Origin: Paracoccus sp. MKU1
Lineage (GTDB): Bacteria > Pseudomonadota > Alphaproteobacteria > Rhodobacterales > Rhodobacteraceae
Direction: 5' to 3'
Length of the DNA stretch: 64,000 nt
Assembly: GCF_001447385.1 (NCBI RefSeq)
Contig: NZ_LLWQ01000163.1
Location: 1-64,000 of the forward strand
In this document: piece by piece, positions 55,853 through 63,651 of the stretch
Numbering within the stretch: the first letter of the stretch is position 1
Layout: each line of letters opens with the position of its first letter
Notes under the pieces: generated by a model
Seen by the model: the letters and a program-made list of their open reading frames with translations, nothing else
What the model was told of the DNA's origin: nothing
Databases searched by the model: none
Made by a program: the position numbers and the translations under genes

Positions 55853-57901
55853 TCAGGCCAGGTCGCGGACCTTCGGCTCGCGCGCCCAGTAGCGGCGGGC
55901 GGCCGCCCGGGGCAGGGCGGCAAGGTCGGTGACGCCCTCGTCCGGCTCGATCCCCGCGCGGTCCAGCAGCGGCTGCGCGCCCGGCGTGTGGCCGATGGCC
56001 TTGAGATGGGCGAAGGCGTCCATGACGAAGCCGACCGCCGCCCCGTCCCGCGCCAGGTTTTGCGCCGCCGTCTCGGTCAGCACCAGGGCCACCGCGTCGA
56101 ACAGCACCGAGGGCGAGCCGGCAAGCTGGCCGTCGGCCTTGGCCTCGCCGCCCTCCAGCCGAATGCCGCCGACCCTCGGGGCGATGGTGAAGGGCGTGCC
56201 GCCGGCCTTTTCCACCGCCGCGGCCAGCCCGTCGAGTTCCGCCTTGTCCGAGCCTTCGGCGAACAGGATGCCGACCTTGCGTCCCTTGAGCGTGTTCTGC
56301 CAGTTCTTCTGGATCGACAGCGCGTCGGAAGGCGCGATATCGATCGGCTCGCGAAACGGTTTCGCGGCCGCGGGCAGGTCGATCGCGAGCCCCGCCGCCA
56401 CCCGCCTGGCCAGATCCTCGTCGATATTGCGCAGATGGCTGACGACGCGGGCGCGCACATGGCCCAGCCCCACCTTGGACAGTTCGAAGACGAAGGCCGA
56501 GGCGATATGCGCCTGCTCGTTTTCCGTCATCGAGCGCCAGTAAAGCCGTGGCTGGCTGTAATGGTCGCCGAAGCTTTCGGCCCGGATGCGCAGCTTGTCG
56601 CCCTCGACCTGCTGCGGCGCGGTGGCGAAGCCCTCGGCACTGGCGCGGGGGCCGGGGTCCTCGCCCGCCTGGTCGAGGCTGTTCGGCTCGTAATTGGCGC
56701 GGCCCTTCGGCACCTGGGTCTGCATCATCCCGTCGCGCATCATGTTGGCATAGGGGCATTTCGGCGCATTCACCGGGACCTGGTGGAAATTCGTCGTGCC
56801 CAGCCGGGATTTCTGCGTGTCGAGATAGGAAAACAGCCGGCCCTGCAACAGCGGGTCGTCGCTGAAGTCGATGCCCGGCACGATGTTGGAGGGCAGGAAG
56901 GCGACCTGCTCGGTCTCGGCGAAGAAGTTGTCGGGGTTGCGGTCCAGCACCAGGCGGCCGACGATCCGCAGCGGCACGATCTCCTCGGGGATGATCTTGG
57001 TCGCGTCCAGCACGTCCCAGGGCAGGCTGTCGGCCAGTGCCTGGTCGAAGATCTGCAAGCCCAGATCCCATTCGGGATGGTCGCCCGCCGCAATCGCCTC
57101 GTAGAGGTCGCGGCGGTGATAGTCGTTGTCGGCGCCCTGCATCCTGGCGCTTTCGTCCCAGACCAGCGATTGCATGCCCAGGCGCGGGCGCCAGTGGAAC
57201 TTGACGAAACGCGTCTCGCCGCGGGCGTTCACCAGCTTGAAGGTATGGACGCCGAAACCCTCCATCATCCGATAGCTGCGCGGGATGGCGCGGTCGGACA
57301 TGGCCCAGATCACCGTATGCAGGCTTTCGGGCATCAGCGAGACGAAATCCCAGAACGTGTCATGGGCCGAGGCAGCCTGCGGATAGCCGCGGTCGGCCTC
57401 CATCTTGACCGAATGCACGAGGTCGGGAAACTTGATCGCGTCCTGGATGAAGAAGACCGGGATGTTGTTGCCGACCAGATCCCAGTTCCCTTCGTCGGTA
57501 TAGAACTTGACCGCGAAACCGCGCACGTCGCGAGGCGTATCGACCGAGCCGGCCCCGCCCGCAACCGTGGAAAACCGCACGAAAACCGGTGTCTTCTTGC
57601 CTTTCTTGGCAAAGAGGCCGGCGCGCGTCAGTTCGGGGATCGGGTCGGTGCATTCGAAATGGCCATGCGCGGCCGAGCCGCGGGCATGCACGATGCGTTC
57701 CGGGATGCGCTCATGGTCGAAATGAAAGATCTTCTCGCGCAGAAGGAAATCTTCCAGCAGCGTCGGGCCGCGATGGCCGGCGCGCAGGCTGTTCTGATTG
57801 TCGGAAAACGGGATGCCGTGGTTGGTGGTCAGGGTCTCGCCGCCGCGCTGCTGCGTTTCGCCGGCATTGCCAAGATCGGACTGATAGGGATCGGGTGCCA
57901 T
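55853..57901 (-). CDS. katE: Large-subunit catalase (HPII type)
   Basis: A 682-residue clade-2 catalase. N-terminal heme-catalase core: [37 protein letters not shown] with the catalytic His, the [30 protein letters not shown] block, and the heme-ligand region [14 protein letters not shown]. The last 150 residues ([29 protein letters not shown]) form the DJ-1/PfpI-like domain that only large catalases have. It removes hydrogen peroxide. An exact GGAAC-N16-CGTT stress promoter lies 67 bases upstream of the ATG. Confidence 0.95.
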   Translation of the reverse strand: MAPDPYQSDLGNAGETQQRGGETLTTNHGIPFSDNQNSLRAGHRGPTLLEDFLLREKIFHFDHERIPERIVHARGSAAHGHFECTDPIPELTRAGLFAKKGKKTPVFVRFSTVAGGAGSVDTPRDVRGFAVKFYTDEGNWDLVGNNIPVFFIQDAIKFPDLVHSVKMEADRGYPQAASAHDTFWDFVSLMPESLHTVIWAMSDRAIPRSYRMMEGFGVHTFKLVNARGETRFVKFHWRPRLGMQSLVWDESARMQGADNDYHRRDLYEAIAAGDHPEWDLGLQIFDQALADSLPWDVLDATKIIPEEIVPLRIVGRLVLDRNPDNFFAETEQVAFLPSNIVPGIDFSDDPLLQGRLFSYLDTQKSRLGTTNFHQVPVNAPKCPYANMMRDGMMQTQVPKGRANYEPNSLDQAGEDPGPRASAEGFATAPQQVEGDKLRIRAESFGDHYSQPRLYWRSMTENEQAHIASAFVFELSKVGLGHVRARVVSHLRNIDEDLARRVAAGLAIDLPAAAKPFREPIDIAPSDALSIQKNWQNTLKGRKVGILFAEGSDKAELDGLAAAVEKAGGTPFTIAPRVGGIRLEGGEAKADGQLAGSPSVLFDAVALVLTETAAQNLARDGAAVGFVMDAFAHLKAIGHTPGAQPLLDRAGIEPDEGVTDLAALPRAAARRYWAREPKVRDLA

Positions 57902-57967
57902 CTTTCCTGCCTTTTTCGAGGTGGGTGCGGCCGCAACCTTCCTGTTGCCGCCGCGGGCTTCGATGCC

Positions 57968-57992
57968 AACGCCGGACGATTGCCCCGGTTCC
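57968..57992 (-). promoter_or_regulatory. EcfG-type promoter of katE
   Basis: The minus strand has GGAAC, 16 bases, then CGTT, the exact consensus for alphaproteobacterial general-stress sigma EcfG. The -10 ends 67 bases before the katE ATG. Confidence 0.75.
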
Positions 57993-58090
57993 CCGCCAGC
58001 GCGGCCGGCAGCCTCTCCCGCCTGTTCCCTGGCTTATGACGGCCGGGGGTGTTGGCGCGCGGTTTCGCCTCTTCACGCTCCAGCATGCCG

Positions 58091-58115
58091 GGAACATTGC
58101 GGTGCGTGCGTGGTT
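58091..58115 (+). promoter_or_regulatory. EcfG-type promoter of the small-gene/ku operon
   Basis: GGAAC, 16 bases, GGTT on the plus strand, 39 bases before the ATG at 58155. Its first 12 bases (GGAACATTGCGG) equal those of the promoter before the LigD remnant. Confidence 0.7.
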
Positions 58116-58154
58116 GACCCCGCATCACGATCCGAGATGCAGGAGGAAAGTGCC

Positions 58155-58436
58155 ATGGCCCATGCAAGCCGCAAGGAGTTCGGGGCAGGGCAGCAGGATC
58201 AGGGCAAGGGCGACGCCTCGGGCGGCATGACCCCGGACATGGCCGAGGGCCTGCCCGAGAATGAAGTCCTGTCCAATCGCGACACCGCGCGGCGTTGGCG
58301 CCAGCGCGGTCTCGACAGCCGGCATGTGCAGAACCAGCAGCACCACGACCATGCCGGCAACCGCGAGCGCACGGCAGAGGAGGAGGACCTGCCCGACCGG
58401 CGCCCCGGTGACGAGCCGATCCGCGCCGAACCCTGA
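58155..58436 (+). CDS. Small hydrophilic protein co-transcribed with ku
   Basis: A 93-residue, highly charged, probably disordered protein (MAHASRKEFGAGQQDQGKGD, then DTARRWRQRGLDSRHVQNQQ, then acidic end). No hydrophobic segment and no family that I recognise. It has a perfect AGGAGG site and its stop overlaps the ku start (TGATG), so it is a real gene coupled to Ku under the stress promoter at 58091. A DNA-binding or stress-granule-like helper role is only a guess. Confidence 0.7.
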   Translation: MAHASRKEFGAGQQDQGKGDASGGMTPDMAEGLPENEVLSNRDTARRWRQRGLDSRHVQNQQHHDHAGNRERTAEEEDLPDRRPGDEPIRAEP

Positions 58437-59242
58437 TGGCACCGCGTTCGTTCTGGAAGGGTTATCTGAAGCTGTCGCTGGTCACCTGTCCGGTTTCGAT
58501 GATGCCGGCCACCGGCGAGGGCGAGAAGGTTCGCTTCCATACCCTGAATGCGAAAACCGGTAACCGCGTCGTCAGCCGCTACGTCGATGCCGGGACCGGC
58601 AAGCCGGTGGCCGAGGAAGACGAGGTCAAGGGCTATCCAAGGGGCGAGGACGAGCACGTGATCCTGGAGGATGACGAGATCGCCTCGGTGGCGCTGGAAA
58701 GTGCCCGCACCATCGACATCGAGATGTTCGTGCCCTCGGATTCGATCGGCTGGATCTGGTATGACAAGCCGCATTACCTGGTGCCGGACGATCCCATCGG
58801 CGAGGAAGCCTATTGCGTGATCCGCGACGCCATGGGCTCGACCGGGACGGTGGGCATCTCGCGGCTGGTGCTCTATCGCCGCGAACGGGCGGTGATGCTG
58901 GAGCCGCGCGACAAGGGCATCGTGCTCTGGACCCTGCGCTATGGCGACGAGGTGCGGCCCGAGGCGGATTATTTCGGCCGGATCGGCGACGGGAAGGTCG
59001 ATGCCGGACTGCTGAAGCTGGTCACCCGGCTGATCGACGAGCGCAGCGCGCCCTGGGACCCGGCCATGGTCGCCGATCCGGTGCAGGAGAAGCTCTTGGA
59101 GATCATCGCCGCCAAAACCAAGGGGCGCAAGCGTGCGGCCAAGCCGAAATCCGAGAAGCCCGCCGCGCCGGGCAATGTCATCAACATCATGGATGCGCTG
59201 AAGAAAAGCATCGCCGCGGAAAGCAAGGGCCGACGGCGCTAG
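58436..59242 (+). CDS. ku: Ku protein, non-homologous end joining (copy 1)
   Basis: A 268-residue bacterial Ku: MAPRSFWKGYLKLSLVTCPVSMMPA, the VRFHTLNAKTGNRV block, VKGYPRGEDEHVILEDDEI and the DIEMFVPSDSIGWIWYDKPHYLVP stretch, ending in a Lys/Arg-rich tail that binds DNA. Ku homodimers ring broken DNA ends and recruit LigD. It converges with the LigD remnant (4-bp overlap) and lies less than 1 kb from a second ku. Confidence 0.95.
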   Translation: MAPRSFWKGYLKLSLVTCPVSMMPATGEGEKVRFHTLNAKTGNRVVSRYVDAGTGKPVAEEDEVKGYPRGEDEHVILEDDEIASVALESARTIDIEMFVPSDSIGWIWYDKPHYLVPDDPIGEEAYCVIRDAMGSTGTVGISRLVLYRRERAVMLEPRDKGIVLWTLRYGDEVRPEADYFGRIGDGKVDAGLLKLVTRLIDERSAPWDPAMVADPVQEKLLEIIAAKTKGRKRAAKPKSEKPAAPGNVINIMDALKKSIAAESKGRRR

Positions 59243-60018
59243 CCGGCCTTCCTGCGCCGGGCGCGCGGCGCCTCGAGTGGCGCGGCGGCACTGCGAAAGC
59301 CGTCCCACGGGTCCGAGGCCAGCGTGGCCAGCCGTGTCGGCATGTTCCGTATGGTGAACCAGGCCGGGCCGATGCCGGCGTCCAGCTCCTCCCAGCGCAG
59401 CGGGGCCGAGACGGCTGCACCTGGTCGGGCGCGGGTGGAATAGGCGGCGACGGCGGTGGCGCCGCGCTGGTTGCGCAGATAGTCGATCAGGATCCTGCCG
59501 CGTCGGCGGGCCTTGCCGATGGTCGAGACGTAGCGGTCCGGATCGTCGGCGGCCATGGCCTCGGCCAGCGTCTTGGTGAAGCTCTTGACCGCCGGCCATT
59601 CCGCCAGCGGCCGCAAGGGCGCGACGACATGCAGCCCCTTGCCGCCCGAGGTCTTGACGAAACCGGCGAGGCCGTGGTCCTCCAGCCGCTGGCGCAGCTC
59701 GCGCGCGGCCGCGACCACGGCGGGCCATTCGACCGCCTCGCCCGGGTCGAGGTCCATGGTGATCATGTCCGGGTGCTCCCAATCGGCGATGGTCGCGCCC
59801 CAGGGGTGGATCTCCAACGCGGCCGATTGCACCAGCCCCATCAGCCCGTCCAGATCCTCGATGGCGATCAGCGGCTCGCCCGTGGGGTCCTTGGGGTCCT
59901 GCACCTGGACGATATGCGGGCTGAGCCCCCTCCACGCGTGCTTCTGGAAGAATGTCTCGCCCGCGATGCCGTTCGGGCAACGCAGCAGCGCCAGCGGCCG
60001 GCCGGTGATCCAGGCCAT
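59239..60018 (-). CDS. ligD: LigD polymerase-domain protein, N-terminally truncated, probable remnant
   Basis: The frame encodes 259 residues of the LigD primase-polymerase domain: GRPLALLRCPNGIAGETFFQKHAWRG, the metal-binding MDLDPGE, FVKTSGGKGLHVV and RRRGRILIDYLRN. Missing are the roughly 35 N-terminal residues of the domain (THPDRVLWP...) and the whole ligase and nuclease parts. The ATG at 60018 has no ribosome site and abuts a 10-bp hairpin. A better start with AGAGG at 60062 is in another frame, so an internal deletion with frameshift is likely. Catalytic residues are intact; a working LigD should exist elsewhere if NHEJ operates. Confidence 0.75.
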   Translation of the reverse strand: MAWITGRPLALLRCPNGIAGETFFQKHAWRGLSPHIVQVQDPKDPTGEPLIAIEDLDGLMGLVQSAALEIHPWGATIADWEHPDMITMDLDPGEAVEWPAVVAAARELRQRLEDHGLAGFVKTSGGKGLHVVAPLRPLAEWPAVKSFTKTLAEAMAADDPDRYVSTIGKARRRGRILIDYLRNQRGATAVAAYSTRARPGAAVSAPLRWEELDAGIGPAWFTIRNMPTRLATLASDPWDGFRSAAAPLEAPRARRRKAG

Positions 60019-60043
60019 GATCGGGGCTGGCTCAGCCCCGATC
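60019..60043. other. Perfect inverted repeat at the LigD remnant start
   Basis: GATCGGGGCT and AGCCCCGATC pair over 10 bp with loop GGCTC, touching the ATG at 60018. It would hide any ribosome site and may mark the deletion junction. Confidence 0.6.
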
Positions 60044-60096
60044 TGTCGGGCGCGAGGGACATCGCTGGTGCCGGCCTCTGCTTTCAGGTCCGTTTG

Positions 60097-60121
60097 AACC
60101 GGCCAAGAGCCGCAATGTTCC
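60097..60121 (-). promoter_or_regulatory. EcfG-type promoter before the LigD remnant
   Basis: Minus strand GGAAC, 16 bases, GGTT; 35 bases upstream of the out-of-frame ATG at 60062 and 79 upstream of 60018. Confidence 0.65.
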
Positions 60122-60179
60122 TGAAAACGGTGCCATCCCTGCTGGATGGCGTGGGATTGGCGCCGTCGTGGCCCATGCC

Positions 60180-60203
60180 GGAACCCCGCCTGGCCCCGGC
60201 GTT
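60180..60203 (+). promoter_or_regulatory. Possible EcfG-type promoter of second ku
   Basis: GGAAC, 15 bases, CGTT, 28 bases before the ATG at 60232. The spacer is one base short of the usual 16-17, so this is weaker than the others. Confidence 0.4.
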
Positions 60204-60231
60204 GAGCATCACCCAGCAAGAAGGATGCGCC

Positions 60232-61062
60232 ATGGCACCCCGGGCGATCTGGAAAGGCCTGCCGAGGATTGCCGAGGTCAGCTGCCCGGTGGCGCTGCAT
60301 GCCGCGGCTTCGACCTCGGAGCGCATCGCCTTTCACACCCTGAACCGGGCCATGGGGAACCGGGTGCGGCGGCAGTTCGTCGACGCCGACACCGGCAAGC
60401 CGGTCGAAAAGGGCGATCAGGTCAAGGGCTATGAGGTCGGCGACGGCGATCACGTCATCCTCGGGTCCGAGGAGATCGCCGCCGCCGTCCCGGAAAGCGA
60501 CAAGACGCTGGCCGTCTCGACCTTCATCGCCTGCAAGGAGATCGACGATGTCTATTTCGACCGGCCCTATTACCTGACCCCCGCCGACCGGACGGCGGAA
60601 GAAGCCTTCGCCCTGATCCGCGAGGGGATGCGCCGCAAGAAGGTGGCGGCCCTGGCGCGGGCGGTGCTGTTCCGGCGCGTGTGCACGGTGCTGGTCCGTG
60701 CCCATGGTCCCGGCATGATCGCGACGACGCTGAATTTCGATTATGAGGTCCGCTCGGCCGCCGGGGCCTTCGGCGACATCTCGGCCAAGAAGGTCAAGGG
60801 CGAGATGCTGGATCTGGCCGAGCATATCATCGCCACCAAGATGGGCGAATTCGACATTGCCGCCTTCGACGACCGCTATGAGGCGGCGCTGGCCGATCTG
60901 GTCAGGGCCGAGCTGGAGGGCCGCAAGGTCGCGACATCGCCCCCGTCCCGGCGCGAGAATGTCGTGGACCTGATGGCCGCCTTGCGCGAAAGTGCGGCGC
61001 TGGCGGCGAAAAAGCCCGCCGCGCGGAAAAAGCCCGCGCCCCGGCAGCGGAAAAGCGGCTGA
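60232..61062 (+). CDS. ku: Ku protein, non-homologous end joining (copy 2)
   Basis: A 276-residue Ku paralogue: MAPRAIWKGLPRIAEVSCPVALHAAAS, IAFHTLNRAMGNRVRRQFVDADTGKPV, VKGYEVGDGDHVILGSEEI, and a Lys/Pro-rich C-terminal tail (AAKKPAARKKPAPRQRKSG). It differs markedly from copy 1 in the central part, so the two diverged long ago and may form a heterodimer. AAGGA precedes the ATG. Degraded genes follow it. Confidence 0.94.
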   Translation: MAPRAIWKGLPRIAEVSCPVALHAAASTSERIAFHTLNRAMGNRVRRQFVDADTGKPVEKGDQVKGYEVGDGDHVILGSEEIAAAVPESDKTLAVSTFIACKEIDDVYFDRPYYLTPADRTAEEAFALIREGMRRKKVAALARAVLFRRVCTVLVRAHGPGMIATTLNFDYEVRSAAGAFGDISAKKVKGEMLDLAEHIIATKMGEFDIAAFDDRYEAALADLVRAELEGRKVATSPPSRRENVVDLMAALRESAALAAKKPAARKKPAPRQRKSG

Positions 61063-61086
61063 GCCTGGGCGTCGCGCGTGAGCCCG

Positions 61087-61190
61087 TCAGCGCGGGCTCA
61101 GCACCAGCTTGGCTCATTCGTCCCGGTTGTCGCGGAAACCCTTGTAGCCCATGGCGGCCTCCTCCAGCGGCCGGCGATGCAAGACCAGAC
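61087..61190 (-). pseudogene. C-terminal remnant of a zinc-dependent alcohol dehydrogenase
   Basis: The minus-strand frame reads HRRPLEEAAMGYKGFRDNRD, then E, a TGA stop at 61114-61116, then AKLVLSPR and a final TGA. This is the usual tail of zinc alcohol/formaldehyde dehydrogenases (THRxPLEEAxxGYKxFRDKxDGCxKVVLxP), with TGA where the family has Cys. Upstream the frame is lost near 61190, where the neighbouring glycosylase remnant begins on the other strand. The rest of the gene is gone. Confidence 0.68.
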
Positions 61191-61196
61191 GGGAAC

Positions 61197-61778
61197 TTGT
61201 CGGCAAAGCCGCCATCAACCGGTCCGGCCCCGTCAGCAGCGCCGACGGGGCGAACAGACCCACCGGGCCCGGACAGGCCCGATGCCGAGCCGCAAGGAGG
61301 AGACCCGAGGGAGGTCGCGACCCTTGGCGCGCTGGCCGAGGCCGAGGCGAGCTGCACGCTTTGTCGCGACGCGACGCAGGTGTTGCCGGGCAAGGGCTGC
61401 CGGCAGGCCCGCATGATGGTCGTGGGCGAGCGGCCGGGCGATAACGCAGGTTTGGCCGGTGGCCCCTTCGTCGGTCTGATGGGGTGCCTGTTCGACCAGA
61501 CCCTGGCCGAGGCGGGGATCCCGAGCGACCAGATCTTCGTGACCAATGCCGCGAAGCCTTTCCAGTTCGAGCCGCTCGGCAAGCACCGCCGGCTGCACCA
61601 CAGCCCGAATGCGGACGAGATCGCCCGCTACGGCACCCTGCGGCAATGGGTGCAGGGCTGGGGCTGAAAAGCGGCGGCGCTGCTCGGCCGGGTGCTGGGG
61701 AAGGAATCCGCCACCGACGCGCTGCCGACCGGGATCGCCGGGCGCGGGGCCAACCGGGAGGCGGTCGAGCCCGCCTGA
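61197..61778 (+). pseudogene. UdgX-like uracil-DNA glycosylase, disrupted
   Basis: From about 61305 the frame matches UdgX/family-4 glycosylases: CTLCRDATQVLPGKG, VVGERPGDNAGLAGGPFVGLMG, FVTNAAKPFQFEPLG, then HRRLHHSPNADEI (the KRRIH loop of UdgX). After GTLRQWVQGWG comes an in-frame TGA (61665-61667), then KAAALLGRVLGKES, the expected LGAxAAxALLG segment, and a second TGA at 61776. About 15 residues before the stop seem deleted and the C-terminal HPS motif is missing. The 61197 TTG is only the limit of the open frame. Confidence 0.72.
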
Positions 61779-61786
61779 CGGCGCGG

Positions 61787-61805
61787 CCCCGCCCCAGGGG
61801 CGGGG
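61787..61805. terminator. Short G/C hairpin after the glycosylase pseudogene
   Basis: CCCCGCC and GGCGGGG pair around CCAGG, 8 bases past the last stop of the pseudogene, followed by GGCGTGCATTT. A weak candidate terminator. Confidence 0.35.
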
Positions 61806-61922
61806 GCGTGCATTTCCCAAGCCGATGGCGGCGCTAGGACCACCGCGCCGGGCGGGCTGCCCGTGAGGGGGAGGGGGCCGGTCTTTCCCGCGCCGCTTCG
61901 CCGAGGGACAGAGAGCGGCGGC

Positions 61923-62396
61923 TCAGAATGCCGGCTCCAGCGCCCGGCGCAGCATGGTGCGGGCGCGGTTCACCCGGCTCTTGACGGTGCCGATGTCGCA
62001 ATCGAGGAGCCTGGCCGCGTCGAGATAGCTCTCGCCGAGCGCGCCGACCAGGACGATCGCCTCGCGGTAATGCCGCGGCATCACGCGCAGCGCGGCCTGC
62101 AACTCGCTGGCCTGCATGTGCCATTCCTGGGCGGGCCGGACCTGCGGCACCAGCGAGGCGCAATCCGCCGCCCCGGTGCGCTCGCGCGCGGCCTTCCGGC
62201 AATGGGTGAAGAAACGGTTGCGCATGATGGTGAACAGCCAGGCCCGCATATTGGTGCCGGGCCGGTAGCGATGGGCGTTCTCGATGGCGCGCAGCAGGGT
62301 CTCCTGGACCAGATCCTCGGCATCCGGGGTCGATCTGCACAAGGCGCGCGAATAGGCCCGGAGCGCCGGAATATGTCCGAGTATGTCGTCCGACAT
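61923..62396 (-). CDS. EcfG-like extracytoplasmic-function sigma factor
   Basis: A 157-residue sigma factor. Region 2: DAEDLVQETLLRAIENAHRYRPGTNMRAWLFTIMRNRFF (about 26-65); region 4: REAIVLVGALGESYLDAARLLDCDIGTVKSRVNRARTML. The PGTNxRAWLFTIxRN and GxSYxxAAxxxxCxxGTVKSRVNRAR pairings are typical of the ECF15 (EcfG) general-stress group. A NepR-like small gene lies just upstream, and EcfG-type promoters stand before several nearby genes, supporting the call. No phyR gene is in the window. Confidence 0.8.
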   Translation of the reverse strand: MSDDILGHIPALRAYSRALCRSTPDAEDLVQETLLRAIENAHRYRPGTNMRAWLFTIMRNRFFTHCRKAARERTGAADCASLVPQVRPAQEWHMQASELQAALRVMPRHYREAIVLVGALGESYLDAARLLDCDIGTVKSRVNRARTMLRRALEPAF

Positions 62397-62497
62397 GACG
62401 GTCCTTCGCAATCCTCGCGGTGACGGCGGAGAGTCAATGCCGGGAAGGGGGGATGGTTCCGTTCCGGGCCCCGGCAAGGACGGAAACCGGCCGCGGC

Positions 62498-62680
62498 CTA
62501 GCGGGGGCCGCCGCCCTGGCCGGCCTGGCGATGCCGGGCGTCCTCCAGCGCCGCCTCGAGCCGCCTGGCCAGCTCGCGCAGCCGGGGCGAGACCGCCTCC
62601 TTCTCCGTCTGCGCCAGCAGCTCGGACAGGGCCTTGTCGAGGGCGGGATCGACGATGGGGCCGCTTTCGCCGTTGGCCAT
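62498..62680 (-). CDS. Small NepR-like protein, candidate anti-sigma factor
   Basis: A 60-residue protein starting MANGESGPIVDPALDKALSE with GGAG 6 bases before the ATG. The centre (LSELLAQTEKEAVSPRLRELARRLEAAL) is two short helices around a VSPRL turn, roughly like the EPVPDRF-type core of NepR anti-sigma factors, though the match is loose. Position immediately upstream of the ecfG-like gene, 101 bp apart and under an EcfG-like promoter, is exactly that of nepR. Otherwise a small hypothetical. Confidence 0.55.
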   Translation of the reverse strand: MANGESGPIVDPALDKALSELLAQTEKEAVSPRLRELARRLEAALEDARHRQAGQGGGPR

Positions 62681-62722
62681 CAGGGTCTCCATGCTTCTGC
62701 TTGACTTGACGTATTTTAATCG

Positions 62723-62747
62723 AACCGCGCCGAATGGCGAGCCTTCC
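62723..62747 (-). promoter_or_regulatory. Possible EcfG-type autoregulatory promoter
   Basis: Minus strand GGAAG, 16 bases, GGTT, 42 bases upstream of the NepR-like ATG. One mismatch in the -35 relative to GGAAC. Confidence 0.5.
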
Positions 62748-63162
62748 CAACCCGCATATTCCGGCAGTGTTGCAGGTCGGGCCGCGGATTCCCGGTCACA
62801 TTCGGGCGAAGCAGCCCGCCGGACGGCGCGGCGGTGCCCGGCCCGGCCTGCCGCCACCGAGGCGGGTTTGCCGCGGGAACGTTTCCGCCCTGGCCGGTTC
62901 GCCGGCCCCACAGCCCGGAGGCATCCGGCAACAAGCTCCGGGAGGGGGATCGGCCGGAGGAGCCGGCCGGATCCGGACCGTCTCGGCAACGGGCGCCTCG
63001 GCGCATTCGCCCAGCAGCGCCGGCAGCGCCGGGTGATGCGCGCGCAGCGGCGCGTTGCGGCCGTAACGGGCAGGGCAGCGATTTTTCGCCGATGGCTTTC
63101 CGCTCATGCGTTGGTTCTTCAGGCGTGTAGGGACATCGCTCAAGGAACCTGAGGAACCGAGC
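62748..63162. other. Intergenic stretch without a recognised gene
   Basis: About 415 bp. Frames on both strands are open but Pro/Arg/Gly-rich with no ribosome site; I take them as chance. A phyR gene, often found divergent from nepR-ecfG, is not here. Confidence 0.45.
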
Positions 63163-63288
63163 ATGCCACATCAGACAGTCCTCGCATCCGCGATGGTTGC
63201 GGGCCTCATGGCCGGCGCCGCATTTGCGGCCGCATCGGTCATCACCATGCAGGCCATGGGGGTATGGATCGAACAGGCCGGTCCGTGA
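63163..63288 (+). CDS. Small single-helix membrane peptide
   Basis: A 41-residue ORF, MPHQTVLASAMVAGLMAGAA at the start, with one hydrophobic Ala/Gly/Val helix over residues 6-30 and a short polar end (WIEQAGP). GAGGA lies 7 bases before the ATG. It resembles small stress-induced membrane peptides, but no family is recognised, and chance cannot be excluded. Confidence 0.45.
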   Translation: MPHQTVLASAMVAGLMAGAAFAAASVITMQAMGVWIEQAGP

Positions 63289-63362
63289 CGGATCCGCCCT
63301 GCCTTAAGCGAGAAGCGTCGGAACGAGGGAAGCAACCCCCGGTGATCTCCTCGTCGCTGGAG

Positions 63363-63533
63363 CGCAGGGCGTTGTGAATGGCGGTCGCCGCGATGGCGGC
63401 TTGTGCCAGGGCCACGGCGATCTGGTTCAGCGAATGGACGACCTCGCCGGCGGCACAAACCTGCTGGGCGCGGTCTGCCGGTGGGCGTCGCGATGCATTT
63501 CCAGGCCGCCTGGACCGGCGCGTGGGACATAGC
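63363..63533 (-). pseudogene. C-terminal remnant of a thioredoxin-reductase-like flavoprotein
   Basis: One minus-strand frame reads AAGEVVHSLNQIAVALAQAA then IAATAIHNALR (63363-63454), the FAD-binding tail of thioredoxin-reductase-like enzymes (AAGDVVxxLNQIxVAxGQAAIAATAIHNxL), with Glu for the usual Asp. The preceding part GYVPRAGPGGLEMHRDAHRQT (to 63533) continues it in a different frame, so there is a frameshift near 63460. Nothing of the rest is visible. Confidence 0.55.
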
Positions 63534-63651
63534 CGAGCGCGGGATGGCCCGGCGCGGGCCGTGGGCGGCGATCGGGCTGTCCTGTTGCATCACCTTCTGG
63601 CGGATGGTCGCCCCGGCTGCCGCAGATCCGCTCGTCGGGTGCCGATCTTCA

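Noticed and set aside
61090..61120. Selenocysteine at the TGA of the alcohol dehydrogenase tail
   Set aside because: Only a C-terminal fragment of the gene exists and no suitable hairpin is obvious after the TGA; simple decay is more likely.
61192..61216. GGAAC before the glycosylase pseudogene as another EcfG promoter
   Set aside because: No GTT element at 16-17 bases; the downstream sequence reads ATC there.
62876..62899. GGAAC-N15-GGTT in the gap upstream of the small membrane peptide
   Set aside because: The spacer is short and it lies about 260 bases from the nearest start, so it is likely chance.
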